The notes: generated by a model from the letters alone, not told the origin. Counted from the first letter of the stretch, positions 25,089-34,468 are shown. The stretch: DNA of 64,000 nucleotides from SIG603 sp963621245 (GCA_963621245.1 CAVFCW010000003.1:156711-220710); one strand, 5' to 3'. Numbers and translations are program-made.

Positions 25089-26267
25089 TTACCTCCTGAA
25101 ATCGATGTACTTTTTCTCCAAGCTTGCCATACATCTCTCTACAAGACCGTCAACATCGAGATTTTTCTCGGCTCCCATAAGAAGGTTGAGCGTCGGCTTT
25201 GTTCTCGGATGTCTCGGCGTGAATACCGTACAGCAGTCCTCAAACGGCTCGATTGAAATATCGAACGTTCCGATTTTCTGTGCCGTCTTGACTATCTCCG
25301 CCTTGTCCGTGCCGATAAGCGGTCTGAAAACGGGAAGATTTGCGCAAGCGTCAGTGCACTCTATTGCCTGCATGGTCTGTGATGCAACCTGACCCAAACT
25401 CTCGCCCGTGATTATCGCGTGGCACTGCTCTTCTCTTGAAATTTTCTCGGCAACTCTCATCATAAATCTTCTCATGATGACGGTTGAAAGCTCTTCGGGG
25501 CAATCGTCTCTGATGTGCTCCTGAATTTCAGTGAAGTTTACGATATACATAGGTATTCTGCCGGCATATTCGCTCACCTTTTTAAGCAAACGCTCCACCT
25601 TGTCCTGTGCTCTCTCTGAGGTGTACGGCGGGCTTGCAAAATGAATTGCCGTGAGCTCGACTCCGCGCCTTGCCATCATCCATGCGGCAACCGGGCTGTC
25701 GATTCCTCCGCTTATAAGGATAGATGCTTTTCCGCCCGTTCCTACGGGAATTCCGCCTGCGCCCTGTTTGGGATCTGCGTGGATATATGCGCCCTTTTCT
25801 CTTATCTCAACACGAACGGTTACATCTGGATTGTGAACATCAACTGCAATGTGCGGATAATTCTCGAGAATATAGCCGCCCACTTCATTTGAGATTTCCG
25901 GCGACTTATACGGGAATTTCTTGTCGGCACGCTTGCTCTCAACCTTGAAAACACGTGCGGCATTCAGTTCGTCTGCGAGGTACTCGACGGCCGCCTTCTG
26001 AATCTCTGCCATATCCTTTGGTACGATGCAAGCTCTTGTGTATGCCACAACGCCGAATATTTTCGATATTCTGTCCTCTGCCCAATCAAGATCGCAATCG
26101 TCCCTCATCGGCTCGACATAAATTGTCGACTGCGCAACGCTTACCTGATATTCTCCCTTGGGGGCGATTCTTCTTCTGATGCTTTTCAGGAGGGTTTCTT
26201 CAAAGGTTCTTCTGTTCTGTCCCTTGAGAACTATCTCTCCGAGCTTTAATAAAATAACTTCCTGCAT
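25089..26267 (-). CDS. thiI: tRNA 4-thiouridine synthetase ThiI
   Basis: This 392-residue enzyme has an N-terminal ferredoxin-like and THUMP region (residues about 1-165) and a PP-loop pyrophosphatase domain with 'ILISGGIDSPVAAWMMARRG'. It makes s4U8 in tRNA and may supply sulfur for thiamine. As in most Firmicutes the C-terminal rhodanese domain is absent. It lies 8 bp after a cysteine desulfurase gene, matching the nifZ-thiI arrangement of Bacillus, in which a dedicated desulfurase delivers sulfur directly. Confidence 0.96.
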   Translation of the reverse strand: MQEVILLKLGEIVLKGQNRRTFEETLLKSIRRRIAPKGEYQVSVAQSTIYVEPMRDDCDLDWAEDRISKIFGVVAYTRACIVPKDMAEIQKAAVEYLADELNAARVFKVESKRADKKFPYKSPEISNEVGGYILENYPHIAVDVHNPDVTVRVEIREKGAYIHADPKQGAGGIPVGTGGKASILISGGIDSPVAAWMMARRGVELTAIHFASPPYTSERAQDKVERLLKKVSEYAGRIPMYIVNFTEIQEHIRDDCPEELSTVIMRRFMMRVAEKISREEQCHAIITGESLGQVASQTMQAIECTDACANLPVFRPLIGTDKAEIVKTAQKIGTFDISIEPFEDCCTVFTPRHPRTKPTLNLLMGAEKNLDVDGLVERCMASLEKKYIDFRR

Positions 26268-26275
26268 TTTTTCTC

Positions 26276-27403
26276 CTATCTGTGAGCGAGAGAATCAAGA
26301 CCCTCCCGCAGAGTTTTCAAAAATATATCCGCTTCTTCGGGCGAATTGTAGCGTGAAAAACTTACTCTTATCGAGCTGTCTATTCTGTCCGCCGAATATC
26401 CCATTGCCGCCAAAACATGGCTCGGTTTCGACTTGGAACAGGCAGAGCCCGAGGACACAAAAATATCCCTTTCGCTCAAAAAGTGAAGCATGGTCTCACT
26501 TCTCACACTTCCGCACGAGAAGTTAAGTATGTACGGCAACGCATCGTCTCTCGAATTTATAACGACGTCGGGCATTTCTCGCAAACCGTTTAAAAGTCTG
26601 TCACGAATATCCGTCACAAGTGCAAGCTCCTCTTTCTCGTCAGGCAATACTCTTACCGCCTCGCCGAATGCACAAATTGCCGGCACGGGCTCCGTGCCGG
26701 GTCTTATTTGCTTTTGCTGACTTCCGCCGAATGCACGGGGATTAACCCTTGCTTTTTTTGAGATATAAATTGCGCCTACGCCCTTTGGCGCATGAACCTT
26801 GTGACCGCTGATTGTCATCATGTCGACGCCGAGTTTTTTTAGATTAATCTTGATTTTGCCGAATCCCTGAACATCGTCCACATGGAAAAAAGCGGGTGCG
26901 TTCGCACGCTTTATTGCGTTTGATACCGCGCCAAGCGGCAAATTAACTCCCGTCTCGTTGTTTACAGCCATCATACTTACAAGTATCGTCTTTTCGTTGA
27001 CCGCCTCATAAACGGCAGACTCGGGAATTTGACCGCTTGCATCGGGCTTTAAGAAAATTACCTCAAAGCCTTGCTTTTCGAGCTCCTCTGCGGCACGCAA
27101 AACAGACGGATGCTCGATTGCCGTCGTCACTATTCTGTTGCCTCTGCGTTTTCTTGCGTCTGCACCGCCGAGCACAGCAAGATTATTTGCCTCGGTTCCG
27201 CCTGATGTGAAATAAATTTCACTTTCGTCTGCGCCGATTTTCTGTGCGATTATTTCTCTTGCTTTTGTTACTTCTTTCTCCGCCTCAAAACCGACAGAAT
27301 GAAGTGACGAGGGGTTTCCCCAACATTCTGTCATCATGCTGTAAGCCTTGTCGGCGGCTTCCTTGCATACCTTCGTGGTAGCGGAATTATCAAAATATAT
27401 CAT
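26276..27403 (-). CDS. Cysteine desulfurase (NifS/NifZ-like), dedicated to ThiI
   Basis: This 375-residue PLP enzyme converts cysteine to alanine and enzyme-bound persulfide. It has 'MIYFDNSATTKV' at the N-terminus, PLP lysine in 'TISGHKVHAPKGVGAIY' and the catalytic cysteine in 'SSGSACSKSKPSHVLAAMG'. Position immediately before thiI indicates sulfur donation for tRNA thiolation rather than general Fe-S assembly; no iscU/sufU is adjacent. It overlaps the upstream dehydrogenase by 1 bp. Confidence 0.93.
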   Translation of the reverse strand: MIYFDNSATTKVCKEAADKAYSMMTECWGNPSSLHSVGFEAEKEVTKAREIIAQKIGADESEIYFTSGGTEANNLAVLGGADARKRRGNRIVTTAIEHPSVLRAAEELEKQGFEVIFLKPDASGQIPESAVYEAVNEKTILVSMMAVNNETGVNLPLGAVSNAIKRANAPAFFHVDDVQGFGKIKINLKKLGVDMMTISGHKVHAPKGVGAIYISKKARVNPRAFGGSQQKQIRPGTEPVPAICAFGEAVRVLPDEKEELALVTDIRDRLLNGLREMPDVVINSRDDALPYILNFSCGSVRSETMLHFLSERDIFVSSGSACSKSKPSHVLAAMGYSADRIDSSIRVSFSRYNSPEEADIFLKTLREGLDSLAHR

Positions 27404-28347
27404 TATAACTTTCTGTATCCTGTGTTGAAATCTACTGTATTTTTAAGCTCTTCGCTGTTTTTGAATCGCTTAAGATTTTGAATCACGATATTAACTATGC
27501 GATTCTTGGTTTGCTCAAGGTGAAATCCGCCCGATACATGCGGTGTGATTATCACGTTTCCCGCATCCCACAACGGATCGTCCTTGGGGAGCGGTTCGGG
27601 ATCCGCAACATCAAGACCCGCACCGAATATTTCGCCGTTCTTTAATGCTCTCACAAGTGCGTCCTGATCGACAATCGATCCTCTGCCGACATTGAGAAAA
27701 ACGGCAGAGTTTTTCATTTTTGCAAATTTATCTTCATCAAACATATGCGCAGTTTCTTTAGTTCCGGGTAAAGCAACGGCAACGCAGTCGGCTCTGCTCA
27801 AAAGAGAATCGAGCTCTTCGCTTAAGTGAACCTCGTCGGCATACTGCGACGGCGAAGCGTCCTTTCTTCTCACGCCGATGATGTATGCGCCCATAGCCTT
27901 GCAAAGCTTAGCAAACTCAGTTCCGATATCGCCGAGGCCGACAACCAAAACGGTAGAACCCCAAACGGACGAAACCTCTCCCAAATCTCCCCACTCGTGC
28001 TTTCTCTGAAGATCGTGGTAGCCGTTAAGTTTTTTGATAAGCTCAAGGTACATGCCAAGCATATGCTCCGCAATGGCAAGGCCGTAACCGCCCGTTGCGT
28101 TGGTGAGCATAACTCCTTTTGGAAGCGACTTTATGTAAGCGTCAACACCGGCGGATGCCGTTTGAAGCCATTTCAAATTACCGCAAGAAGGAAGCATTTG
28201 GGGATTGGGGCATCCGAGAATGATATCTGCGGATTCCATGAGCTCCTTTGACGGATTTTCGTCAAAAATATATTCATACTCGGGGACGGCGGCACAAATC
28301 AGTCCGTTGTCCTTGTCATTAAGAGAAATTACCGATAAAACTCTCAT
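27403..28347 (-). CDS. D-2-hydroxyacid dehydrogenase
   Basis: This 314-residue NAD-dependent dehydrogenase of the phosphoglycerate dehydrogenase type has the nucleotide-binding 'VVGLGDIGTEFAKLCKAMG', the catalytic Arg region 'NVGRGSIVDQDAL', and 'ITPHVSGGFH' containing the catalytic His. There is no ACT or serine-feedback domain, so it is not a full-length SerA. It overlaps the cysteine desulfurase start by 1 bp and follows nadE at 15 bp. Substrate is not predictable; several 2-ketoacids are possible. Confidence 0.88.
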   Translation of the reverse strand: MRVLSVISLNDKDNGLICAAVPEYEYIFDENPSKELMESADIILGCPNPQMLPSCGNLKWLQTASAGVDAYIKSLPKGVMLTNATGGYGLAIAEHMLGMYLELIKKLNGYHDLQRKHEWGDLGEVSSVWGSTVLVVGLGDIGTEFAKLCKAMGAYIIGVRRKDASPSQYADEVHLSEELDSLLSRADCVAVALPGTKETAHMFDEDKFAKMKNSAVFLNVGRGSIVDQDALVRALKNGEIFGAGLDVADPEPLPKDDPLWDAGNVIITPHVSGGFHLEQTKNRIVNIVIQNLKRFKNSEELKNTVDFNTGYRKL

Positions 28348-28362
28348 ATTTCACCTCAAAAA

Positions 28363-30273
28363 TCAAAGCGTATCTATAATCTCAAGCCAAATTCTTGAGC
28401 AAGCGTCGGAGGGCATTCTGAAATCGCCTCTCGGTGAGAGCGTGACAGATCCGACCTTAGGGCCGTCGGGCAGACAAGAACGCTTAAACTGCTGCGTGAA
28501 AAATCTTCTGTAAAAGGTTTTAAGCCATTTTTTAATCGTTTCGCTGTCGTAGGTTTTGTCGAACGCTTTAAGCGCCATACGATAAATTTTGTCGGGCGTG
28601 AAGCCGAAACGAAGCATATTGTAAAGGAAGAAATCGTGAAGCTCGTAGGGGCCGACGAGATCCTCTGTTTTCTGGGAAATCTCACCATCTTTCGGCGGCA
28701 AAAGCTCGGGGCTTACTGGAGTATCGAGTATATCGTAAAGAACATCTTTTATGCTTTCGTTCGTGTCGGCGGTGTACTTAACCAAATGGCGCACGAGCGT
28801 TTTCGGTATCGAAGAATTTACCGCATACATCGACATGTGGTCTCCGTTGTAAGTAGCCCAACCGAGCGCAAGCTCCGATAAATCTCCCGTACCGACAACT
28901 ATTCCGTTCTCCTTGTTTGCTATATCCATCAAAAGCTGAGTTCTCTCTCTTGCCTGAGAGTTCTCATAGGTTACATCGAGCTTTTCTGGGTCTTGACCGA
29001 TATCCGCAAAGTGCTGATTTACAGCCGCCTGAATGGGAATTTCTCTGAAATTTACGCCCAGTTTCTCTGCGAGCGTCTGAGCATTTGATTTTGTTCTGCC
29101 CGTTGTGCCGAAACAAGGCATGGAAATCGCCTTAATTCCGTCACGGTCAAGTCCGAGTGAATCAAATGCATTAACCATAACGAGAAGCGCAAGGGTGGAA
29201 TCGAGTCCACCGGAAAGTCCGACAACGGCGGTCTTTGCGTTTATATGTTTAAGTCTTGTGGCAAGGCCCGTGTACTGAAGCTGTAAAATCGTCTTGCATC
29301 TTGTGGAGAGTGCGTCGGAATTGCTCGGAACAAACGGCTTGGGATCGATAAATCTGTCGGTCTCGAAATCTGAGAAAGTCTCGTCCTCATAGTCGAATGA
29401 AACGACAGTGGCACTGTCGGCGCAGTCATCGCTCCACGTATTCATTCTTCTGCGCTCCTGAATAAGCTTTTGAACGTCAACATCGCCGTAAGTTATGCCC
29501 GATGTGAAAAGCTCGCTCTCGCTCACGATACCGCCGTTTTCGGTGATAAGTCGGTGGCCGGCAAAAACCATATCCTGGGTGGACTCGCCAAATCCGGAAT
29601 CGGTATAAACATAAGCCGAAAGAAGTCTGCCCGAATAGGCGCCGAGCATCATTCGGCGGTAATCGGCTTTGCCGATAATCTCATCGGAGCACGATGCGTT
29701 CATTATAACGGTTGCGCCCGCCTTTGCAAGCCTTACACTCGGCGGAGAAGCTATCCAAATATCCTCGCAGACCTCAAACCCCAAGCAAAAATCGGGGTTG
29801 TTTGCACAACAGAAAACTATGTCCTCGCCCATCGGCACTTCAAATCCGCAGAAATTAATATAAGCCGTGCCGTTTGCGGGCGTGAAATGTCTTATTTCGT
29901 AAAACTCAGAGTAGTTCGGAATGTTCTTTTTTGCGGGAAGACCCAAGAGTTCTCCCGACTTAAAAACAGCCACACAGTTATAGAGAGAACCCATGTACGG
30001 CACGGGCATACCAACGCCGACCAAAATATCGCAGTCGCTTGTTTCCTCAATCAACTGTCTCAAGCACTCCTGAGCTTTACCCTCGAGAGTTCTGTCCTTG
30101 AAAAGATCCTGACAAGTGTAGCCCGTAACGGCAAGTTCCGGGAAAATGATTGCCGCCGCCTTATTTTCTGCAGCTTCAAAAATCATTTTCTTAATCTCCT
30201 GCGTATTATATACGCAGTCGGCAACCTTGACGCTCGGCACAGCTGCCGCCAGTCTTACAAATCCGTCCTTCAT
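28363..30273 (-). CDS. nadE: Glutamine-dependent NAD+ synthetase
   Basis: NadE makes NAD from nicotinic acid adenine dinucleotide, using glutamine. The N-terminal nitrilase-type amidase domain has 'FPELAVTGYTCQDLF' (Glu), a central Lys and 'FEVCEDIW' (catalytic Cys). The C-terminal synthetase domain has the PP-loop 'GLSGGLDSTLALLV'. From the ATG at 30271-30273 the protein is 636 residues and begins 'MKDGFVRLAAAVPS', as in relatives. A start seven codons earlier (30294) lies inside a hairpin stem and is less likely. Neither start has a clear ribosome site. Confidence 0.94.
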   Translation of the reverse strand: MKDGFVRLAAAVPSVKVADCVYNTQEIKKMIFEAAENKAAAIIFPELAVTGYTCQDLFKDRTLEGKAQECLRQLIEETSDCDILVGVGMPVPYMGSLYNCVAVFKSGELLGLPAKKNIPNYSEFYEIRHFTPANGTAYINFCGFEVPMGEDIVFCCANNPDFCLGFEVCEDIWIASPPSVRLAKAGATVIMNASCSDEIIGKADYRRMMLGAYSGRLLSAYVYTDSGFGESTQDMVFAGHRLITENGGIVSESELFTSGITYGDVDVQKLIQERRRMNTWSDDCADSATVVSFDYEDETFSDFETDRFIDPKPFVPSNSDALSTRCKTILQLQYTGLATRLKHINAKTAVVGLSGGLDSTLALLVMVNAFDSLGLDRDGIKAISMPCFGTTGRTKSNAQTLAEKLGVNFREIPIQAAVNQHFADIGQDPEKLDVTYENSQARERTQLLMDIANKENGIVVGTGDLSELALGWATYNGDHMSMYAVNSSIPKTLVRHLVKYTADTNESIKDVLYDILDTPVSPELLPPKDGEISQKTEDLVGPYELHDFFLYNMLRFGFTPDKIYRMALKAFDKTYDSETIKKWLKTFYRRFFTQQFKRSCLPDGPKVGSVTLSPRGDFRMPSDACSRIWLEIIDTL

Positions 30274-30284
30274 AATAAATAAAT

Positions 30285-30311
30285 GACCCGGCATAATCGA
30301 TATGTCGGGTC
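30285..30311 (-). terminator. Hairpin between the VanW gene and nadE
   Basis: On minus, GACCCG-a-CATA, loop, TATG-c-CGGGTC forms a stem followed by ATTTATTTATT. It can end transcription of the VanW-domain gene, but its tail runs directly into the preferred nadE start codon, so it may also control nadE. Confidence 0.6.
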
Positions 30312-30341
30312 TTCCCCTTTCAGAAAAATAGAGAAAATATA

Positions 30342-31955
30342 TTAGCCCATTATTTGAGTTCCGTCGGGTACGGTAGTATCGTCATAATAAGTATCCGTGC
30401 TCGCGGTATCATCGTAATAGGTATTGTTGTCCGACTCTGCCGGAATAACGGCGTCAGAGCCGCTGTCTGAATAGCTGTTGTCATCAGCCGTAGAGTAATC
30501 GGTGCTGTTGTTATCCGTGCTGTCGGTGCTGTCACCCGTGTAAGGGTTTGAACCGACATAAACGCCGTCCACAATTTGTGAGGTATCGGTGCCGGGACCC
30601 ACTTTATAGGTGGTCTGTCTCGGTGAGTAAACCGACTCTCCGAGCTGCTCGGTATAGAGTTCCTCGCCGTTCTTGTAGTAGGTTCTCGATGCCTCAGCCT
30701 TGTAGCCGAGCATATAAGAAGCCTTGAGCTCTACCTGATTTTGTGCAAGGCTGTAATCAGTCTCGTAAACAACTCCGTCGTCGGGATAGAGCGTTTCTTC
30801 TGTCCAAGAATCAACCGTAATGCTATCCCAGTCGTCAGGCTGAACACCGTAAATCTTGACCGTGAGGGTTGTTCCCTCCATGCCGGCGCAAATATAAATT
30901 GTGGTGTCCATATTGTTTGTAAATTTATAGTCGAGGTCGTTGTAGCTTACGGTTGCGTCAAGTCCGATCGGAACATAAGAAGACGGCATCTGATGGCAGT
31001 CTCTGAAATCAATCTGAAGTCCCGCATAAAGACATGCGATGTAAAGCGTGGAAGAAGTCTGGCAAATTCCGCCGCCGTAAACAGGTGTGAGAACGCCGCC
31101 CACAATACCGTTTGCGGGTAAGAATCCGCTTTCTGCCGTTGTGGAATCACCGACAGTATCGTTAAACGAGAACTGCTCGCCCGGCTGTAAAACCGTACCG
31201 TTGATTTTATCAGCGGCAAGAGCCATGTTGTGGTTACCGTTCTCGGTGTTGGTGGACTCCGTGGAGTACGAAGAAATAAGTCCGTACTTCTGATCGAGCA
31301 TATCGACGGTCACCTCGGGATCGGTCTTGGTCGTTTTAGCCTCGACGTTTCCGCTTGTTCCCTTTGCGAACTGCTCGTTGACAAGCACAAGAGTTTTCTT
31401 TACGTTTATCTTCTTTCCGGAAGAACCTTCTTTAAACTTAAACTTCTCCGTCTGTGAGTTAAACGATGTGATTGTTGCGTTCTCGGCTTTAATCTCTGTG
31501 GAATCTCTGAACTCCTTGAGTTTTTCCTTTGTTGCGTCGTTTGTCTCGCAAGTATAAGTGCAGGCAATTGTGGCTTTCTCGCTTGTCTTGCTTGCCTTTG
31601 TGAGCTCATCCTTTGCGTTGTTGGATGTAATGTCGCATCCATCACCCGTAATCGCAAGGCTCTGATTGTTAAACTGAACCGTTACGGTGATTTTGTTGAG
31701 CTGATCACGGCAATATTTCTCCGCCTGAGAAATTGCGTCCTCCAAGGTAAGTCCGCCTATGTTAAGCTCGCCGTAGGTGCTTCCCTTTGGGAATGTATAT
31801 GCCTTTGGCGTAGCCGTAGCCGAAACGGTGCTTACGACATTTCCCGTAGAAACAGCGGCTTCCTCACCGCCCGCCTTTGAACAGGAGGCAAACGAAACGG
31901 CACATACCGCTATCATGGCGGCAACTATGATTTTCTTTAAATAATCGTGTTTCAT
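30342..31955 (-). CDS. VanW-domain lipoprotein with acidic Ser/Thr/Asp-rich tail
   Basis: This 537-residue exported protein has a lipoprotein signal peptide (basic 'KHDYLKK', hydrophobic core, lipobox FASC with Cys at residue 25). It is followed by a peptidoglycan-binding-4/VanW-type architecture; the VanW core is marked by 'LQPGEQFSFNDTVGD', 'VGGVLTPVYGGGICQTSSTLY' and 'YKFTNNMDTTIYI'. The last about 70 residues are low-complexity (Asp, Ser, Thr, Asn, Tyr), probably disordered surface tail. VanW proteins associate with cell-wall processes, but activity is not established. No vancomycin-resistance genes are nearby. Confidence 0.88.
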   Translation of the reverse strand: MKHDYLKKIIVAAMIAVCAVSFASCSKAGGEEAAVSTGNVVSTVSATATPKAYTFPKGSTYGELNIGGLTLEDAISQAEKYCRDQLNKITVTVQFNNQSLAITGDGCDITSNNAKDELTKASKTSEKATIACTYTCETNDATKEKLKEFRDSTEIKAENATITSFNSQTEKFKFKEGSSGKKINVKKTLVLVNEQFAKGTSGNVEAKTTKTDPEVTVDMLDQKYGLISSYSTESTNTENGNHNMALAADKINGTVLQPGEQFSFNDTVGDSTTAESGFLPANGIVGGVLTPVYGGGICQTSSTLYIACLYAGLQIDFRDCHQMPSSYVPIGLDATVSYNDLDYKFTNNMDTTIYICAGMEGTTLTVKIYGVQPDDWDSITVDSWTEETLYPDDGVVYETDYSLAQNQVELKASYMLGYKAEASRTYYKNGEELYTEQLGESVYSPRQTTYKVGPGTDTSQIVDGVYVGSNPYTGDSTDSTDNNSTDYSTADDNSYSDSGSDAVIPAESDNNTYYDDTASTDTYYDDTTVPDGTQIMG

Positions 31956-32085
31956 TTATATATAAATCTCCAAAATAAAATATGTATATACCATACCTTT
32001 TCATTATAGACCCGAGTTTACAAATTGTAAAGAAAAAAGCAAGCCGAAAAATAAAATTTGTTCGGAGCTTTTCACGATTTTTTTG

Positions 32086-32117
32086 CAAAAAAACGGCTCC
32101 GCAAAAACGAAGCCGTA
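32086..32117 (-). terminator. Terminator of folT
   Basis: On minus, ACGGCTTCG, loop TTTTTG, CGGAGCCGT followed by TTTTTTTG. Confidence 0.9.
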
Positions 32118-32121
32118 AAAT

Positions 32122-32658
32122 TTACCTGAAATCTTTTGTTATTATATTGTCTGCCTTTTTGTAGATGAGGCACATGGTGACGCACTCGATTACTCCCATG
32201 ATAAGCGCCTGAGGAAGTCTCATAACGAGCATCTGCACATAAGTCATGTTGTAAAAATCATGATAGAGCAGGAAAAGGCAATAAGTATTCACGAAAATCG
32301 TGAACACCACGCTGTTAATAAGAACATAAGAGATGATTCTCTTAACGCTGCACTTTTTATGAATAAAAAGTGCCGTGATGACCGCCGTCATCGCATAGGT
32401 TATCGTGAGCAAAGGATTGTATGCTCCGAAACTGAATGTCACAAGCCAGTAGCCGACTATATCGCCGAGCGCCGCTACTATCGCCGCATGTGGTGCGCCG
32501 TATCTTCTTGCCGCAATCGCAATGGGCAAAAATCCCAAGCTGAAACGCATATTCCAAAAATTGACTTGAAGATAGGTTTTCAGAACCAGCTCCAGCGCAA
32601 TAAGCATGGCAAGAATAGAAAGGTTTGTGACGGATAAGAGCTTTTTGGTGTCTGACAT
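32122..32658 (-). CDS. folT: Folate-family ECF transporter S component
   Basis: This 178-residue membrane protein has about six spans. It is the substrate-binding S component for folates in an energy-coupling-factor transporter. Typical features are the N-terminal 'SILAMLIALELVL', 'MRFSLGFLPIAIAARRYGAPHAAIVAALGDIVGYWL' (shown as GFLPIAI and GDIVGY) and 'TYAMTAVITALF'. The assignment is strongly supported by a tetrahydrofolate riboswitch in its leader. The shared EcfA/EcfT module is not in the window. Ribosome site AAGGAGG. Confidence 0.93.
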   Translation of the reverse strand: MSDTKKLLSVTNLSILAMLIALELVLKTYLQVNFWNMRFSLGFLPIAIAARRYGAPHAAIVAALGDIVGYWLVTFSFGAYNPLLTITYAMTAVITALFIHKKCSVKRIISYVLINSVVFTIFVNTYCLFLLYHDFYNMTYVQMLVMRLPQALIMGVIECVTMCLIYKKADNIITKDFR

Positions 32659-32713
32659 AAAAATACCTCCTTGTTAGACACCGCGGTTTAACAGGGAGAT
32701 TCTCCGAGTTAAA

Positions 32714-32808
32714 ACAGCGGGATGCGACCTGATTACCGCAAGAATACTTTTCGTCCGAGCGACAACTCCCCGTTCACTCGGCACTTCACGCATTCAGATC
32801 TACTCTGT
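32714..32808 (-). promoter_or_regulatory. Tetrahydrofolate (THF) riboswitch
   Basis: On minus, the 95-nt leader begins ACAGAGTAGATC and contains the conserved TGCGTGAAGTG, GGGGAGTTGTC, GGACGAAAAGT, TGCGGTAAT and GGTCGCATCCCGCTGT blocks of the THF aptamer, with the P1 stem ACAG/CTGT closing both ends. A hairpin and an AAGGAGG site follow before the folT ATG, so control by access to the ribosome site is likely. Ligand binding is inferred from the motif. Confidence 0.9.
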
Positions 32809-32913
32809 TTTCTTCTTTGACCATATTAAGTTTTGATCGTTTCATATCATAATACTGCTTATGTCCCTTGTCAATATATTTCGATAAAAACATAAAGTAT
32901 ACATTTTCGGGCA

Positions 32914-32948
32914 TAAAAACGAGGAAAGAATTTTACTTCTTTCCCCGT
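32914..32948 (-). terminator. Terminator of the NfeD-SPFH operon
   Basis: On minus, GGAAAGAA, loop, TTCTTTCC, then TCGTTTTTATG. Confidence 0.82.
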
Positions 32949-32960
32949 GATTTTAGGCTC

Positions 32961-33869
32961 TTATTCTTTTACGTTTGTATCGGCGGAAACTATTTCCTTT
33001 ATGCTGGTAGCCATTCCTGCCAAGCCCTGAATGTTTGACGGCACGATAATCTTTGTTGCCTTTCCGTCAGCCGCTTTCTCAAATGCCTCAAGGCTCTTGA
33101 GTGCAACAACGGCATCACTGGGCGATGCCTCGTTGAGCATCTTGATTGAGTCGGCAAGAGCCTTCTGAACCTGTCTGATTGCCTCGGCTTCACCTTCAGC
33201 CTCTCTCACCTTTGTTTCCTTTATAGCGTCGGCTTTAAGTATAGCGGACTCTTTCTGACCTTCTGCAATAAGGATTGCAGATCTCTTTTCGCCTTCAGCG
33301 TCAAGAATCTTCGCACGTCTCTCACGCTCTGCCTTCATCTGCTTTTCCATGGACTCCTGAATTTCTCTCGGAGGAATAATGTTCTTGAGCTCGACACGGT
33401 TTACTTTGATTCCCCACGGGTCTGTTGCCTCGTCGAGAATAACTCTTATCTTGGAGTTGATAACGTCTCTTGATGTTAAGGTGTGGTCGAGTTCCATTTC
33501 ACCGATTATGTTACGAAGTGTGGTAGCCGAAAGATTTTCGATTGCCGATATCGGTCTTTCAACGCCGTAAGTATAGAGCTTGGGGTCTGTAATCTGGAAA
33601 TAGACGACTGTATCTATCTGCATGGTTACGTTATCCTTTGTGATAACAGGCTGGGGCGGGAAATCGATAACCTGCTCCTTAAGGCTTACTTTCTTTGCGA
33701 TTCTGTCGATAAACGGAATTTTCACATGCAAGCCCGTCTGCCATGAAACGTGATAAGCACCCAATCTTTCGACCACGTATGCGTGAGCCTGGGGCACCAC
33801 CTTGATATTTGAAATTACTACCAGTACCACTACTATAAGCAGTACAAGAAAAACTGTTAAAGCTGCCAT
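32961..33869 (-). CDS. SPFH/Band-7 (stomatin-like) membrane protein
   Basis: This 302-residue protein has an N-terminal membrane helix (residues about 3-24) and a stomatin/prohibitin domain ('VERLGAYHVSWQTGLHVKIPFIDRIAKKVSLKEQ' in part). A long charged coiled-coil with alternating Ala and Glu ('EGEKRSAILIAEGQKESAI', residues about 190-235) drives oligomerisation into a cage or membrane scaffold. It lies 2 bp after an NfeD-like gene, the standard partner, and probably organises a membrane microdomain. The C-terminus is short. Client proteases are not adjacent. Confidence 0.93.
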   Translation of the reverse strand: MAALTVFLVLLIVVVLVVISNIKVVPQAHAYVVERLGAYHVSWQTGLHVKIPFIDRIAKKVSLKEQVIDFPPQPVITKDNVTMQIDTVVYFQITDPKLYTYGVERPISAIENLSATTLRNIIGEMELDHTLTSRDVINSKIRVILDEATDPWGIKVNRVELKNIIPPREIQESMEKQMKAERERRAKILDAEGEKRSAILIAEGQKESAILKADAIKETKVREAEGEAEAIRQVQKALADSIKMLNEASPSDAVVALKSLEAFEKAADGKATKIIVPSNIQGLAGMATSIKEIVSADTNVKE

Positions 33870-33871
33870 TT

Positions 33872-34303
33872 TTACTCCTTCCCGTCAATCCTCTTAACCT
33901 TGAGTTTGACGCCTTCAATTGCTTCGATTTTTACCAAAGCCCCCTTTGGTATGTCTTCATCGCTTACCGCCGACCAATCGCTTCCCGAGACGAGAACTCT
34001 TCCCGTTCCCTCTATCACGTTAATCGGCACGGTAACTCTGCCCTCCATGCCGATGTATCTGTCGGCATTTGTCGGGGTGTTGTCCGTCTTTCTCAAACGT
34101 GCGACTATCGGCTTAGTCGCTATGAGCGAAACAACGGTCACTGCCACAAAAGCGATGAGCTGTACTTTTATTCCGAGACCGCAAAGCGACAAAATAAACG
34201 CCACCACGCCGCCCACGGCAAACCAAATGGAAACTATCTGCGGGCCCATAGCCTCAATTACAAGTGCCAAGACTATAACCGCAAGCCAAATCCACTTTAC
34301 CAC
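33872..34303 (-). CDS. NfeD-like membrane protein
   Basis: This 143-residue short NfeD has two or three N-terminal helices (residues about 4-70) and a C-terminal OB-fold domain ('GMEGRVTVPINVIEGTGRVLVSG', 'KGALVKIEAIEGVKLKVKRI'). NfeD proteins bind SPFH proteins; the gene just after this one encodes that partner. Start is a GTG at 34301-34303 with AGGAGGAG. No serine-protease domain is present in this short form. Confidence 0.9.
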   Translation of the reverse strand: MVKWIWLAVIVLALVIEAMGPQIVSIWFAVGGVVAFILSLCGLGIKVQLIAFVAVTVVSLIATKPIVARLRKTDNTPTNADRYIGMEGRVTVPINVIEGTGRVLVSGSDWSAVSDEDIPKGALVKIEAIEGVKLKVKRIDGKE

Positions 34304-34332
34304 TTCATCTCCTCCTTTCGTGGTACGAATTT

Positions 34333-34361
34333 AATATATCATATAAACAAATTCACTTCAA
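34333..34361 (-). promoter_or_regulatory. Promoter of the NfeD-SPFH operon
   Basis: On minus, TTGAAG (34356-34361), 17-bp spacer, TATATT (34333-34338). Confidence 0.55.
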
Positions 34362-34468
34362 CAAATACTTAGGGGAAATAGCACTGCTTATTCCCCACGG
34401 GGCGAGAAATTGTACTCTTATTTGTCAAAATACCCAAACAAAAGGTAAAAATTTATGCATAAAATAAA

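Noticed and set aside
30342..31955. Vancomycin-resistance determinant from the VanW domain
   Set aside because: VanW domains are common in Firmicutes surface proteins, and no vanHAX or regulatory pair is present.
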